DNA of 64,000 bases. Origin: Rhodobacter ferrooxidans (GTDB taxonomy: Bacteria > Pseudomonadota > Alphaproteobacteria > Rhodobacterales > Rhodobacteraceae). A program made the translations under genes and the position numbers. The stretch lies in contig NZ_ACYY01000006.1 of the NCBI RefSeq assembly GCF_000176015.1, positions 62,001 through 126,000 on the forward strand, in the 5' to 3' direction. The first letter of the stretch is position 1. Each line of letters opens with the position of its first letter. The notes beneath the pieces were generated by a model. That model was not told the DNA's origin, ran no database searches, and worked only from the letters and a program-made list of their open reading frames with translations. This document shows, in pieces, positions 1 through 6,980 of this stretch.

Positions 1-803
1 CGACGCTGGGGCGGCGGATTGCGCGGCTGGAGCAGGGGCTGGCGGCGCGGCTGTTCGTGAAAAGCCCGCAGGGCTATGCGCTGACGGAAGCCGGGCAGCG
101 CTTGCTGGTGCATGCCGAGCGCGCCGAGGCGGCGATGGCGGGGGCGGCCGAGGAACTGCGCGGCGTGCCGGGCAGCCTGACCGGGCAGATCAGGATCGGC
201 GCGCCGGATGGTTGCGCCAACTACCTGCTGCCGCAGGTGCTGGCGGCGATCTGCGATGGCAATCCGGGGCTGGAGGTGCAGATCGTGGCGCTGCCCCGCG
301 TCTTCAACCTGTCGAAACGCGAGGCCGATCTGGCAATTGCGGTCAGCCGCCCCGAGGCAGGCCGCCTGACGGTGCAGAAGCTGACCGATTACCACCTGCA
401 TCTGGCGGCCTCGCGCGGCTATCTTGAGGCCCATGGCGCGATTGACAGCCCCGCCGATCTGCGCGGGCGGCGGATGATCGGCTATATCCCCGACATGATC
501 TTCGACAAGGAACTGGATTATCTGGCCGAGATCGGCGTGGCGCATGTGCCGCTGGCCTCGAACTCGGTGTCGGTGCAACTGAACTGGCTGCGCCACGGCG
601 CGGGGGTGGGGGTGGTGCATGACTTCGCGCTGCCAGCCGCCCCCGAACTGGTGCGGCTGATCCCCGACCAGATCAGCCTGACCCGTGCCTTCTGGCTGAT
701 CCGCCATGCCGATGATGGCAGGGTCGAACGGCTGAACCGCTTTGCCGATCTGCTGGCGCAAGGGCTGCGGCGCGAGGTGGTGCGGCTGGAAGCCTTGGCT
801 TGA
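1..803 (+). CDS. LysR-family transcriptional regulator, 5'-truncated by window edge
   Basis: The reading frame is already open at base 3, so the start codon lies outside the window; 266 residues are visible. The first residues (RIARLEQGLAARLF, then LTEAGQRLL) are the end of the winged helix-turn-helix and start of the linker helix found in LysR activators. The rest is the periplasmic-binding-protein-like effector domain, with a DLAIAVSRP strand and a late GVGVVHDFALP segment typical of the fold. The effector and target genes cannot be read from the sequence. A GTG at 57 is only an internal codon. The stop is TGA at 801-803. Confidence 0.9.
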   Translation, partial: TLGRRIARLEQGLAARLFVKSPQGYALTEAGQRLLVHAERAEAAMAGAAEELRGVPGSLTGQIRIGAPDGCANYLLPQVLAAICDGNPGLEVQIVALPRVFNLSKREADLAIAVSRPEAGRLTVQKLTDYHLHLAASRGYLEAHGAIDSPADLRGRRMIGYIPDMIFDKELDYLAEIGVAHVPLASNSVSVQLNWLRHGAGVGVVHDFALPAAPELVRLIPDQISLTRAFWLIRHADDGRVERLNRFADLLAQGLRREVVRLEALA

Positions 804-857
804 CAGAAAAACATATATGGCAGACCCTTCATTGATCAGACGCGGGAGGTGCTGCCG

Positions 858-1292
858 ATGCTGGTTAAACAGATCCTGACCTCGAAACACGACGATCAGG
901 TGGCCACCGTGCCACCCGGCACGACCATGGCGCAGGTGGTGGGGCTTTTGGCCGACAAGCGGATCGGCGCGCTGGTGGTCTCATCCGACGGGGTGGCGGT
1001 GGCGGGCATCGTGTCGGAACGCGACGTCGTGCGCGAACTGGCGCGGCGCGGGCCGGGCGTGCTGCGGATGCCGGTGGAAAGCCTGATGACCACGCGGGTG
1101 GTGGGTTGCGGTCTGCAAGATCGTGCCAACGACGTGCTGGAGCAGATGACCCGCGGCCGGTTTCGCCACATGCCGGTGCTGGAGGGCGGGCGGATGGTCG
1201 GGCTGATCTCGATCGGCGATCTGGTCAAGGCGCGGCTGGCGGAACTGTCAATGGAGGTCGATGCGCTGGAAGGCATGATCAAGGGGTTCTGA
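858..1292 (+). CDS. CBS-domain pair protein
   Basis: A 144-residue protein made almost entirely of two CBS motifs, about residues 20-63 and 80-130 (MTTRVVGC, then GRFRHMPVLEGGRMVGLIS). Such stand-alone Bateman modules bind adenine nucleotides and act as energy sensors; the partner is unknown here. I chose the ATG at 858, which has a GGGAGG site about 8 bases upstream, over the GTG at 849 that overlaps this site. It lies between the LysR gene and coaD and may be an independent transcription unit. Confidence 0.88.
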   Translation: MLVKQILTSKHDDQVATVPPGTTMAQVVGLLADKRIGALVVSSDGVAVAGIVSERDVVRELARRGPGVLRMPVESLMTTRVVGCGLQDRANDVLEQMTRGRFRHMPVLEGGRMVGLISIGDLVKARLAELSMEVDALEGMIKGF

Positions 1293-1373
1293 TAATGCTG
1301 CGCCGCGGCACTTTCACCCTTGCCAATCGCCGCGCCGTCCTGTTGCGTGGCACCGGGCAATCATGGAGCAGAC

Positions 1374-1865
1374 ATGCGCATCGGTCTTTACCCCGGCACT
1401 TTCGATCCGGTGACGCTTGGCCATGTGGACATCATCCAGCGTGCCATGCAGCTGGTCGATCGGCTGGTGATCGGCGTGGCGATCAACCGCGACAAGGCTC
1501 CGCTGTTCAGTCTGGAAGAACGGGTGGCCATGGTGCAGGCCGAATGTCAGGGCATCATCGCCAAGACCGGCGGCGAGATTCTGGTGCATCCGTTCGAGAA
1601 CCTGCTGATCGACTGCGCCCGCGATGTCGGTGCCGGGATCATCATCCGCGGCCTGCGGGCGGTGGCGGATTTCGAATATGAGTTCCAGATGGTCGGGATG
1701 AACCGCGCGCTGGATTCCAGCATCGAGACGGTGTTCATGATGGCCGACGCGCGCAGGCAGGCGATTGCCTCGAAACTGGTGAAGGAAATCGCGCGCTTGG
1801 GCGGCGATGTGTCGAAATTCGTCACACCCGCGGTACAAGAGGTGCTGCGGGCCAAGTTCGCCTGA
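1374..1865 (+). CDS. coaD: phosphopantetheine adenylyltransferase (CoaD)
   Basis: It transfers AMP from ATP to 4'-phosphopantetheine, the penultimate step of coenzyme A synthesis, in the cytoplasm. The N-terminus MRIGLYPGTFDPVTLGH contains the nucleotidyltransferase TxGH signature (residues 14-17). The C-terminal part has the SKLVKEIARLGGDVS segment typical of the family. At 163 residues it has the usual length. The ATG at 1374 is preferred over upstream in-frame ATGs because every CoaD begins immediately before the RIGLYPGTFDP strand. Its stop codon directly abuts the stop of the convergent small gene on the minus strand. Confidence 0.97.
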   Translation: MRIGLYPGTFDPVTLGHVDIIQRAMQLVDRLVIGVAINRDKAPLFSLEERVAMVQAECQGIIAKTGGEILVHPFENLLIDCARDVGAGIIIRGLRAVADFEYEFQMVGMNRALDSSIETVFMMADARRQAIASKLVKEIARLGGDVSKFVTPAVQEVLRAKFA

Positions 1866-2033
1866 TCAGCCGCGGCCATAAACCGCCTGCCAGGCGATGC
1901 GATGGGCGTCGCCTGTGTAGATGCCAAGGTCAAGCGCCACGTCCAGCGGCAGCCGGGCAATCTCGTTACGGGTGTGCAGATAGCGCGCACGGTTGCGGGC
2001 GGCGGTTTGCAGTTTTTCGATCACGTTCAGCAT
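1866..2033 (-). CDS. DUF1127 (YjiS-like) small protein, 55 aa
   Basis: A short ORF of 55 codons opens with ATG behind an AAAGGAAT ribosome-binding site. The sequence has the DUF1127 pattern: a basic N-terminal helix (RARYLHTRNEIARLP) followed by a DLGIYTGDAHRIAWQAVYG tail, comparable to the usual RELxxLxxRxLxDIGL core. In Rhodobacter, DUF1127 proteins have been linked to RNA turnover and phosphate or copper-related regulation. The gene is convergent with coaD with no base between the two stop codons. The family call comes from reading the pattern, so it is less certain than the existence of the ORF. Confidence 0.75.
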   Translation of the reverse strand: MLNVIEKLQTAARNRARYLHTRNEIARLPLDVALDLGIYTGDAHRIAWQAVYGRG

Positions 2034-2172
2034 GGTTATTCCTTTCGCAAGGGCAGGGCCTGTTTGTTTTCCCTCTGCCTGCCTAGGATGTGGCCACTAT
2101 GTTACCGCTAACAACCGTCGATCCGTCAGGGCCGCCATGTGCCGGGCGCATAGCTGTAGCAGGGAATGCAAA

Positions 2173-2192
2173 GGGGCGCCCGCGGGCGCCCC
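2173..2192 (-). terminator. GC-rich perfect palindrome, probable gap terminator
   Basis: A 20-base perfect palindrome (arm GGGGCGCCCG) lies past the paired AT-rich palindromes downstream of the minus-strand gap gene. Read on the minus strand it is followed only by TTTGC, so the U-tract is weak. A role in ending gap transcription is an inference. Confidence 0.45.
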
Positions 2193-2235
2193 AAAATCCT
2201 TCGAAGGATTTTGCAAGGATTTTCGAAAATCCTTG
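2192..2235. repeat. paired 22-bp palindromes, copy 1
   Basis: Two perfect 22-bp palindromes abut exactly (2192-2213 and 2214-2235). Both have a TTCGAA centre; the left arms are CAAAATCC and CAAGGATT. The unit begins 10 bases beyond the gap stop codon. As RNA it would fold into two adjacent hairpins. The same layout recurs at 4601, 28019 and 35566. Confidence 0.9.
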
Positions 2236-2244
2236 CGCTGATCC

Positions 2245-3246
2245 TCAGATCAGCTTGCCCATCGCCACCGCCGTATCGGCCATGCGGTTCGAGAAGCCCC
2301 ATTCGTTGTCATACCAGGTCAGGATGCGCACCATGGTGCCGTCCATCACCTTGGTCTGATCCATGTGGAAGATCGACGAATGTGGGTCGTGGTTGAAATC
2401 GCTGCTGACATTCGGCTGGTCGGTGAAGCCCAGGATGCCCTTCAGCCGGCCATTTGCGGCGGTGCGGATGGCGTCGTTGACCTCGGCCACGGTGGTGGAG
2501 CGGCTGGCTTCGAACACCAGATCGACCACCGAGACGTTGGGCGTCGGCACCCGGATCGCCACGCCGTCGAGCTTGCCCTTCAGTTCCGGCAGCACCAGAC
2601 CCACGGCCTTGGCAGCCCCGGTCGAGGTCGGGATCATGCTCAGGGCGGCGGCACGGGCGCGGTAGAGGTCCTTGTGCATGGTGTCCAGCGTCGGCTGGTC
2701 GCCGGTATAGGAGTGGATGGTGGTCATGAAGCCTTTGACGATGCCGATGCTCTGGTGCAGCACCTGCGCCACCGGCGACAGGCAGTTGGTGGTGCAGGAG
2801 GCGTTCGACACGATCAGGTCGGCGGCAGTCAGGGTGTCGTGGTTGACGCCATAAACGATGGTCTTGTCAGCCCCGGCGGAAGGCGCCGAGACCAGCACCC
2901 GGCTGGCGCCGTTTTCCAGATGCACCACGGCCTTTTCCTTGTCGGTGAAGATGCCGGTACATTCCAGCACGATATCGACATGCGCCCAGGGCAGATCGGC
3001 CGGGTTGCGGATCGCGGAAACCTCGATCGGGCCGCGGCCGGCGTCGATGGTGGTGGCGGTGGTGGTCACGGTGCCGGGAAAGCGGCCATGCACAGAGTCG
3101 AACCGCAGCAGGTGGGCGTTGGTTTCCACCGGGCCAAGATCGTTGATCGCCACCACCTGAATATCGGTGCGCCCCGATTCGATGATGGCACGCAGCACGT
3201 TGCGGCCGATGCGGCCAAAGCCGTTGATGGCTACTTTCACGGTCAT
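2245..3246 (-). CDS. gap: type I glyceraldehyde-3-phosphate dehydrogenase
   Basis: This glycolytic/gluconeogenic enzyme oxidises glyceraldehyde 3-phosphate to 1,3-bisphosphoglycerate with NAD(P)+. The Rossmann entry [13 protein letters not shown] is at the N-terminus, the catalytic Cys151 lies in [12 protein letters not shown], and the partner His178 is in [10 protein letters not shown]. Length is 333 residues, as normal. The start is the ATG at 3246, preceded by a strong AAAGGAG site; a further 21 in-frame codons upstream are not part of the protein. The 3' side carries the paired palindromes and a GC-rich palindrome. A small membrane-protein gene lies upstream on the same strand. Confidence 0.97.
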   Translation of the reverse strand: MTVKVAINGFGRIGRNVLRAIIESGRTDIQVVAINDLGPVETNAHLLRFDSVHGRFPGTVTTTATTIDAGRGPIEVSAIRNPADLPWAHVDIVLECTGIFTDKEKAVVHLENGASRVLVSAPSAGADKTIVYGVNHDTLTAADLIVSNASCTTNCLSPVAQVLHQSIGIVKGFMTTIHSYTGDQPTLDTMHKDLYRARAAALSMIPTSTGAAKAVGLVLPELKGKLDGVAIRVPTPNVSVVDLVFEASRSTTVAEVNDAIRTAANGRLKGILGFTDQPNVSSDFNHDPHSSIFHMDQTKVMDGTMVRILTWYDNEWGFSNRMADTAVAMGKLI

Positions 3247-3351
3247 GACAGACTCCTTTGTGGTCAGCCTTGCAGCACCGGGAATGTCCGCGGCGCGATC
3301 AGCCGCCAAAGACGCCGAAACTACGGGAATTTCAATGCGAGTTTCAGGTTT

Positions 3352-3495
3352 TCAGCGCCAGAAGGCCAGATATTCCACCATGTCGGCGAATTTGCGCAAA
3401 AGGAACAGCAGCGCAGAACTGCCGTTCAGCAGGATGTCCGCCGCGATCAGCGCGGTCAGGCACAGGCCAAGGACAAGGGCAATCCGGTCGGTCAC
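3352..3495 (-). CDS. 47-aa single-span membrane protein
   Basis: This short ORF starts with GTG at 3495 behind a GGAGGC site. It encodes a hydrophobic segment (about residues 5-24, IALVLGLCLTALIAADILL) followed by an amphipathic C-terminus ending FLLRKFADMVEYLAFWR. I recall similar small proteins beside gap in Rhodobacterales, with conserved LLFLLRK and EYLAFWR ends, but cannot check this here. No function is known to me. It lies 105 bases upstream of the gap start on the same strand and may share its promoter. Confidence 0.7.
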   Translation of the reverse strand: MTDRIALVLGLCLTALIAADILLNGSSALLFLLRKFADMVEYLAFWR

Positions 3496-3621
3496 GCCGC
3501 CTCCGCTGCAAATCGGGCTGGCGCGACGATAGACCAGCGCCGCGGCGGAATGAAGGCGGTTGCCGCTTGTTCTTGCCGCCCGCATCACTAGGTTGGCAGC
3601 GACAAGCACAGGGATGGTGAC

Positions 3622-4596
3622 ATGAGCGGTTTGCTGGCGCTGCTGGACGATGTGGCGGCGATTGCCAAGGTGGCGGCGGCCTCGATCGACGATGTGGCGG
3701 CGGGGGCTGCCAAGGCCGGGGCCAAGGCGGCGGGCGTGGTGATCGACGATGCCGCGGTGACGCCGAAATATGTGCATGGCTTTGAAGCCAAACGCGAATT
3801 GCCGATCATCTGGCGGATTGCCAAGGGGTCGGTGCGCAACAAGCTGGTGATCCTGCTGCCTGCGGCCTTGCTGCTGTCGGCCTTCGCGCCCTGGGTGATC
3901 ACGCCGCTTCTGATGATGGGGGGGGCCTATCTTTGCTTCGAGGGCGCCGAGAAGATCGCCCACAAGCTGTGGCCCTCCGAGGCGCATGGCCAAGACGCGG
4001 ACGAGGGTGTCGGCGATCCGGCGCATCTGGAAGAACAAAAGGTCGCAGGCGCCATCAAGACCGATTTCATCCTGTCGGCCGAGATCATGACCATCGCGCT
4101 GGCGGCGATTCCCGAGGGCGGCTTTGTCACCGAGGCGGCGGCGCTGGCGCTGGTGGGGGTGGGGATCACCGCGCTGGTTTATGGTGGCGTGGCGGTGATC
4201 GTTAAGATGGACGATATCGGCCTGTTTCTGGCGCGGCGCGGTCGGCTGGCGCTGACCCGCGGTTTCGGGCGCGGGCTGGTGCGGGCCATGCCGGTGCTGA
4301 TGTCGGTGCTGTCCACTGTCGGCACGGCGGCGATGCTGTGGGTCGGCGGCTCGATCATCCTGCATGGTTCGGAAGAGCTGGGCTATGGCTGGTTGGCCGA
4401 AGCGATCCACCATGTGGCGCAAGCGGCGGGGCATCTGCTGCCGCAGGCGGTGGCGGCGGTGGAATGGCTGGTGACAGCGGCGCTGGACGGGGTGTTCGGG
4501 CTGGCGCTGGGGCTTTTGCTGATCCCGCTGGCGGGGCGGGTGATCGGGCCGCTTTGGGCGCTGCTGCGGGGCACAAAGGCCAAGCCGGGGCATTGA
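3622..4596 (+). CDS. DUF808 family (YedI-like) inner-membrane protein
   Basis: The 324-residue product begins MSGLLALLDDVAAIAK and contains ASIDDVAAGAAKAGAKAAGVVIDDAAVTPKY-type sequence, the hallmark of DUF808/YedI proteins. Several long hydrophobic segments follow (near residues 73-95, 150-195, 215-250 and 285-310), so it is polytopic. The conserved central part (FEGAEKIAHKL, then KTDFILSAEIM) is present. The molecular function of the family is not established. The gene starts about 126 bases from the divergent small membrane gene and is followed after 4 bases by paired palindromes. Confidence 0.85.
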   Translation: MSGLLALLDDVAAIAKVAAASIDDVAAGAAKAGAKAAGVVIDDAAVTPKYVHGFEAKRELPIIWRIAKGSVRNKLVILLPAALLLSAFAPWVITPLLMMGGAYLCFEGAEKIAHKLWPSEAHGQDADEGVGDPAHLEEQKVAGAIKTDFILSAEIMTIALAAIPEGGFVTEAAALALVGVGITALVYGGVAVIVKMDDIGLFLARRGRLALTRGFGRGLVRAMPVLMSVLSTVGTAAMLWVGGSIILHGSEELGYGWLAEAIHHVAQAAGHLLPQAVAAVEWLVTAALDGVFGLALGLLLIPLAGRVIGPLWALLRGTKAKPGH

Positions 4597-4600
4597 GCCC

Positions 4601-4644
4601 CAAAATCCTTCGAAGGATTTTGCAAAAGTTTTCGAAAACTTTTG
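4601..4644. repeat. paired 22-bp palindromes, copy 2
   Basis: Abutting perfect palindromes occupy 4601-4622 (arm CAAAATCC) and 4623-4644 (arm CAAAAGTT), both with TTCGAA centres. The first half is identical to the first half of copy 1, and the pair is the inverse order of copy 3. It lies 4 bases beyond the DUF808 gene stop. Confidence 0.92.
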
Positions 4645-4819
4645 CGCTGCCGCCGCGGGCCGGCAGGATCAGGCACCGCATCAGCTATGGGCGGTAAGGC
4701 TTTGGTTCGAAAGGGGGGCGCATTTCTGCCGGTGTTTGGGTTAAGATTGCAGGCAAGTGCGTTCCGGCTGATTCGCGTCGGCCGGGGCCGTGGTTGTCGA
4801 TGCCGCAGGGAGTGCCAGG

Positions 4820-5326
4820 ATGGGTGAAATCGCAGAGTTCGAGCGCCGGATCACCGCCGCGCTGCAACGCATCGGTGCCGGGCTGGATCAGTTGGGGCCA
4901 ATCACCGAGGCACAGCCCGGGCCGGATGCCGGTGATCTGGCGGCGGATGTCGCCTCCTTGCGCGATGCGCTGGACGATGAACGCACCGTCAATGCGCAAC
5001 TGGGAGAACGGTTGCGGGCGGTGAAGGAACGCGAGGCCGAGGGGCTGGCCGAGGCGCAGGCGCGGATCGAGGCGATGACCCGGCAGCTTGACGTGCAGGG
5101 TCTTGAATTGCAGCGGATGCGCAAGACCACCATCCAGCTGCGCGAACAGTTGCGGGTGCTGCGCGAGGCGCAGACGCAGGGGCTGGCCGATCCGCAGATG
5201 CTCAACAAGGCGATGCTGGGCGAGTTGGAGGCGCTGCGGGCGGCGCGGCAAAGCGAAACCGCCGAGCTTGACGAGATTCTGGCGGAACTGGCGCCGCTCT
5301 TGCAGGAGGAACAGATCGGTGGCTGA
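4820..5326 (+). CDS. coiled-coil protein upstream of zapA
   Basis: This 168-residue protein is rich in Ala, Glu, Arg, Gln and Leu with heptad-like spacing from about residue 45 to 160, so most of it should form a coiled coil. No catalytic motif or membrane segment is visible. The ATG at 4820 follows a GGGAG site; a GTG-type extension to 4790 is possible but lacks such a site. It overlaps the zapA start by 8 bases, so the two are probably translated together. A cell-division role is suggested only by this neighbour. Confidence 0.75.
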   Translation: MGEIAEFERRITAALQRIGAGLDQLGPITEAQPGPDAGDLAADVASLRDALDDERTVNAQLGERLRAVKEREAEGLAEAQARIEAMTRQLDVQGLELQRMRKTTIQLREQLRVLREAQTQGLADPQMLNKAMLGELEALRAARQSETAELDEILAELAPLLQEEQIGG

Positions 5327-5693
5327 GGTCGATATCACCATTGGCGGCAAGGTGTTTCAGGTGGCCTGCCAGGCGGGCGAGGAACATTTCCTGCGCTCGG
5401 CGGCGCAAATGCTGGACAACGAGGCGGGCCCGCTGGTCACGCAGATGGGGCGGCTGCCCGAGGCGCGGATGTTGCTGATGGCAGGCCTGATGCTGGCCGA
5501 CAAGACCGCGGCGGTCGAAGACGAGGTGCGGGTGCTGAAGGCCAAGCTGGCCGAGGCCGAGAAGCGCCCGGCATCGGCGGCACAGCGGGTCGAGGTGCCG
5601 GTGGTGCCGGCCCGCGTCGTGGAAACTCTGGCCGAGATTGCGGCACGGGCCGAGGCTTTGGCCGACGCGGTGGACGAACGGCTGACGCTGTAA
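5319..5693 (+). CDS. zapA: cell division protein ZapA
   Basis: ZapA binds FtsZ and bundles protofilaments at the division ring. The product opens VAEVDITIGGKVFQVACQAGEE, the ZapA beta-strand signature (I-x-I-x-G-x-x-Y/F-x-V-x-C), then has an alpha-helical half with a coiled-coil C-terminus. Length is 124 residues. The start is the GTG at 5319, inside the end of the preceding gene and behind an AGGAGGA site. A strong terminator follows the stop codon. Confidence 0.88.
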   Translation: MAEVDITIGGKVFQVACQAGEEHFLRSAAQMLDNEAGPLVTQMGRLPEARMLLMAGLMLADKTAAVEDEVRVLKAKLAEAEKRPASAAQRVEVPVVPARVVETLAEIAARAEALADAVDERLTL

Positions 5694-5698
5694 CGGGC

Positions 5699-5741
5699 GG
5701 GCGCAGGGGCGGGGGCTGTCTGCCCCTGCGCCCGTGTTTTT
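5699..5741 (+). terminator. rho-independent terminator after zapA
   Basis: A perfect 12-bp stem (GGGCGCAGGGGC at 5699-5710 with GCCCCTGCGCCC at 5722-5733) encloses an 11-base loop and is followed by GTGTTTTT. Confidence 0.9.
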
Positions 5742-5757
5742 ACACATGTTCCTTGCT

Positions 5758-5782
5758 GAAAACGGTCCACTGGACTGTTTTC
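5758..5782. repeat. AT-rich palindrome between convergent genes
   Basis: A 25-base near-perfect palindrome has arms GAAAACGGTCC and GGACTGTTTTC, with one mismatch that still allows a G-U pair in RNA. It lies between zapA and grxD, which converge, and read leftwards could end grxD transcription. Confidence 0.55.
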
Positions 5783-5824
5783 CAAGCGCGCGTCACCCGA
5801 AGGATACTTCCAAACAGGCGAGGA

Positions 5825-6187
5825 TCAGGCGTTGGCGGCGCGGATCTTTTCGGCGGCGGCCTTGTCGTAGGTCACACCCTTGGCTTCGAACAGCGCGTCA
5901 AGCTCGCCCGACAGGGTCATCTCGGTGACGATATCGCAGCCGCCAACGAACTCGCCCTTGACGTAAAGCTGCGGGATGGTGGGCCAGTCGGAGAAATCCT
6001 TGATGCCCTGGCGGATATCGGCATCGGCCAGCACGTTCACATCGGCATATTCCACGCCCATGAAGTTCAAGACGCCAGCGACGCGGCTGGAGAAACCGCA
6101 TTGCGGCATCGACTTGGTGCCCTTCATGAACAGCACCACGGCATTGGCGTCGATGGTGGCCTTGATCTGGTCGGTTGCGGTGCTCAT
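5825..6187 (-). CDS. grxD: monothiol CGFS glutaredoxin (Grx4 type)
   Basis: The 120-residue protein has the monothiol active site CGFS at residues 30-33, after the FMKGT glutathione/cluster-binding segment, and WPTIPQLYV with a cis-Pro loop. CGFS glutaredoxins bind [2Fe-2S] clusters with glutathione and pass them to targets, commonly together with BolA proteins. Here bolA is the next gene upstream on the same strand, 16 bases away, so the pair is a functional unit. The ATG start has a modest AAAGGAAT site. Confidence 0.96.
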   Translation of the reverse strand: MSTATDQIKATIDANAVVLFMKGTKSMPQCGFSSRVAGVLNFMGVEYADVNVLADADIRQGIKDFSDWPTIPQLYVKGEFVGGCDIVTEMTLSGELDALFEAKGVTYDKAAAEKIRAANA

Positions 6188-6203
6188 GCGGGGATTCCTT
6201 TGG

Positions 6204-6446
6204 TTATTCGGGGGCTTTGGTGGTCAGCGCCAGCGCGTGCAATTCGCCATGCGCGCCGTCCATCTTGCCTTTCAGCGCGGCATAGACGGCGCGTTGCTGC
6301 TGCACGCGGTTCTGGCCCTTGAAGCTTTCGTCGATCACTTCTGCGGCCCAGTGGTTGCCGTCACCGGCGAGGTCGGTGATGGTGATGCGGGCCTGGGGAA
6401 AGCGTTCCCGGATCAGGTCTTCGATATCCTGGGCTTGAATGGCCAA
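6204..6446 (-). CDS. bolA: BolA family protein
   Basis: This 80-residue protein has the BolA fold signature: an N-terminal helix ([15 protein letters not shown]), the strand [19 protein letters not shown], then [18 protein letters not shown] and the C-terminal [11 protein letters not shown]. The conserved His in the FKGxxxVxxHxxVY-type segment is replaced by Gln here (VQQQRAVY), while the C-terminal His of HALAL is kept. BolA proteins bind CGFS glutaredoxins through a shared [2Fe-2S] cluster. The start appears to be TTG at 6446, since CAGGAG lies 8 bases upstream and no ATG fits. Confidence 0.9.
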   Translation of the reverse strand: MAIQAQDIEDLIRERFPQARITITDLAGDGNHWAAEVIDESFKGQNRVQQQRAVYAALKGKMDGAHGELHALALTTKAPE

Positions 6447-6512
6447 GTTTGCGCTCCTGCGGATTTTTCCAAGATGTAGAGCGGGCGGGCGGCGGTTGCA
6501 AGAGAGGGTGGC

Positions 6513-6980
6513 TCAGGTCTCGAAGGCGGTGATGTAGATCAGGGTCAGCGCCGGGTCGGAGGGGTCGGCGGCAAGCGCGACATGGGTGGTGGCAAAGCGG
6601 CCAAGGCGGCCTGCGGCCACGGTCAGGTCGGGGTGGGACAGCGGATCCCAGCCGGGTGCCTTGATGATCTCCAGTTGCTGGCCGTTCAGCGGGGCGAATT
6701 GACCACCGGGGGGCACGATCAGCGCCAGCAGCGCGTCGCGGCCTTCAAGGCTGGCGCGCAGTTTGACCTGCCCGAAGCGGTCGTTGAAGCCACCTTCGTA
6801 AAGCGCCAGCAGATCGACGCCTGTGGGCAGGGGGGCGCCGAGGTCGGCGGTGAAGCTGGCCAGCGCCTTGTCGGCGGGCAGGGGTTTGCCCGCGTCATCG
6901 CAGAAGAACAGGCAGCCCGCGGTGGCGGGGGTGGCAAGGGCCGCGGCCAGCAGGGTCGCCAGCAGGCCGCGCCGGGTCAA
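6513..6980 (-). CDS. exported protein of unknown function between purL and bolA
   Basis: The 155-residue product begins with a Sec-type signal ([20 protein letters not shown]) followed at once by GCLFFC. A lipid-modified Cys at the end of TAGC is possible but the lipobox is poor. The mature part is a mixed alpha/beta domain with no motif I recognise. The start is a TTG overlapping the purL stop as TTGA, indicating translational coupling. I recall this purL-unknown-bolA-grxD order from Rhodobacterales. Confidence 0.72.
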   Translation of the reverse strand: MTRRGLLATLLAAALATPATAGCLFFCDDAGKPLPADKALASFTADLGAPLPTGVDLLALYEGGFNDRFGQVKLRASLEGRDALLALIVPPGGQFAPLNGQQLEIIKAPGWDPLSHPDLTVAAGRLGRFATTHVALAADPSDPALTLIYITAFET

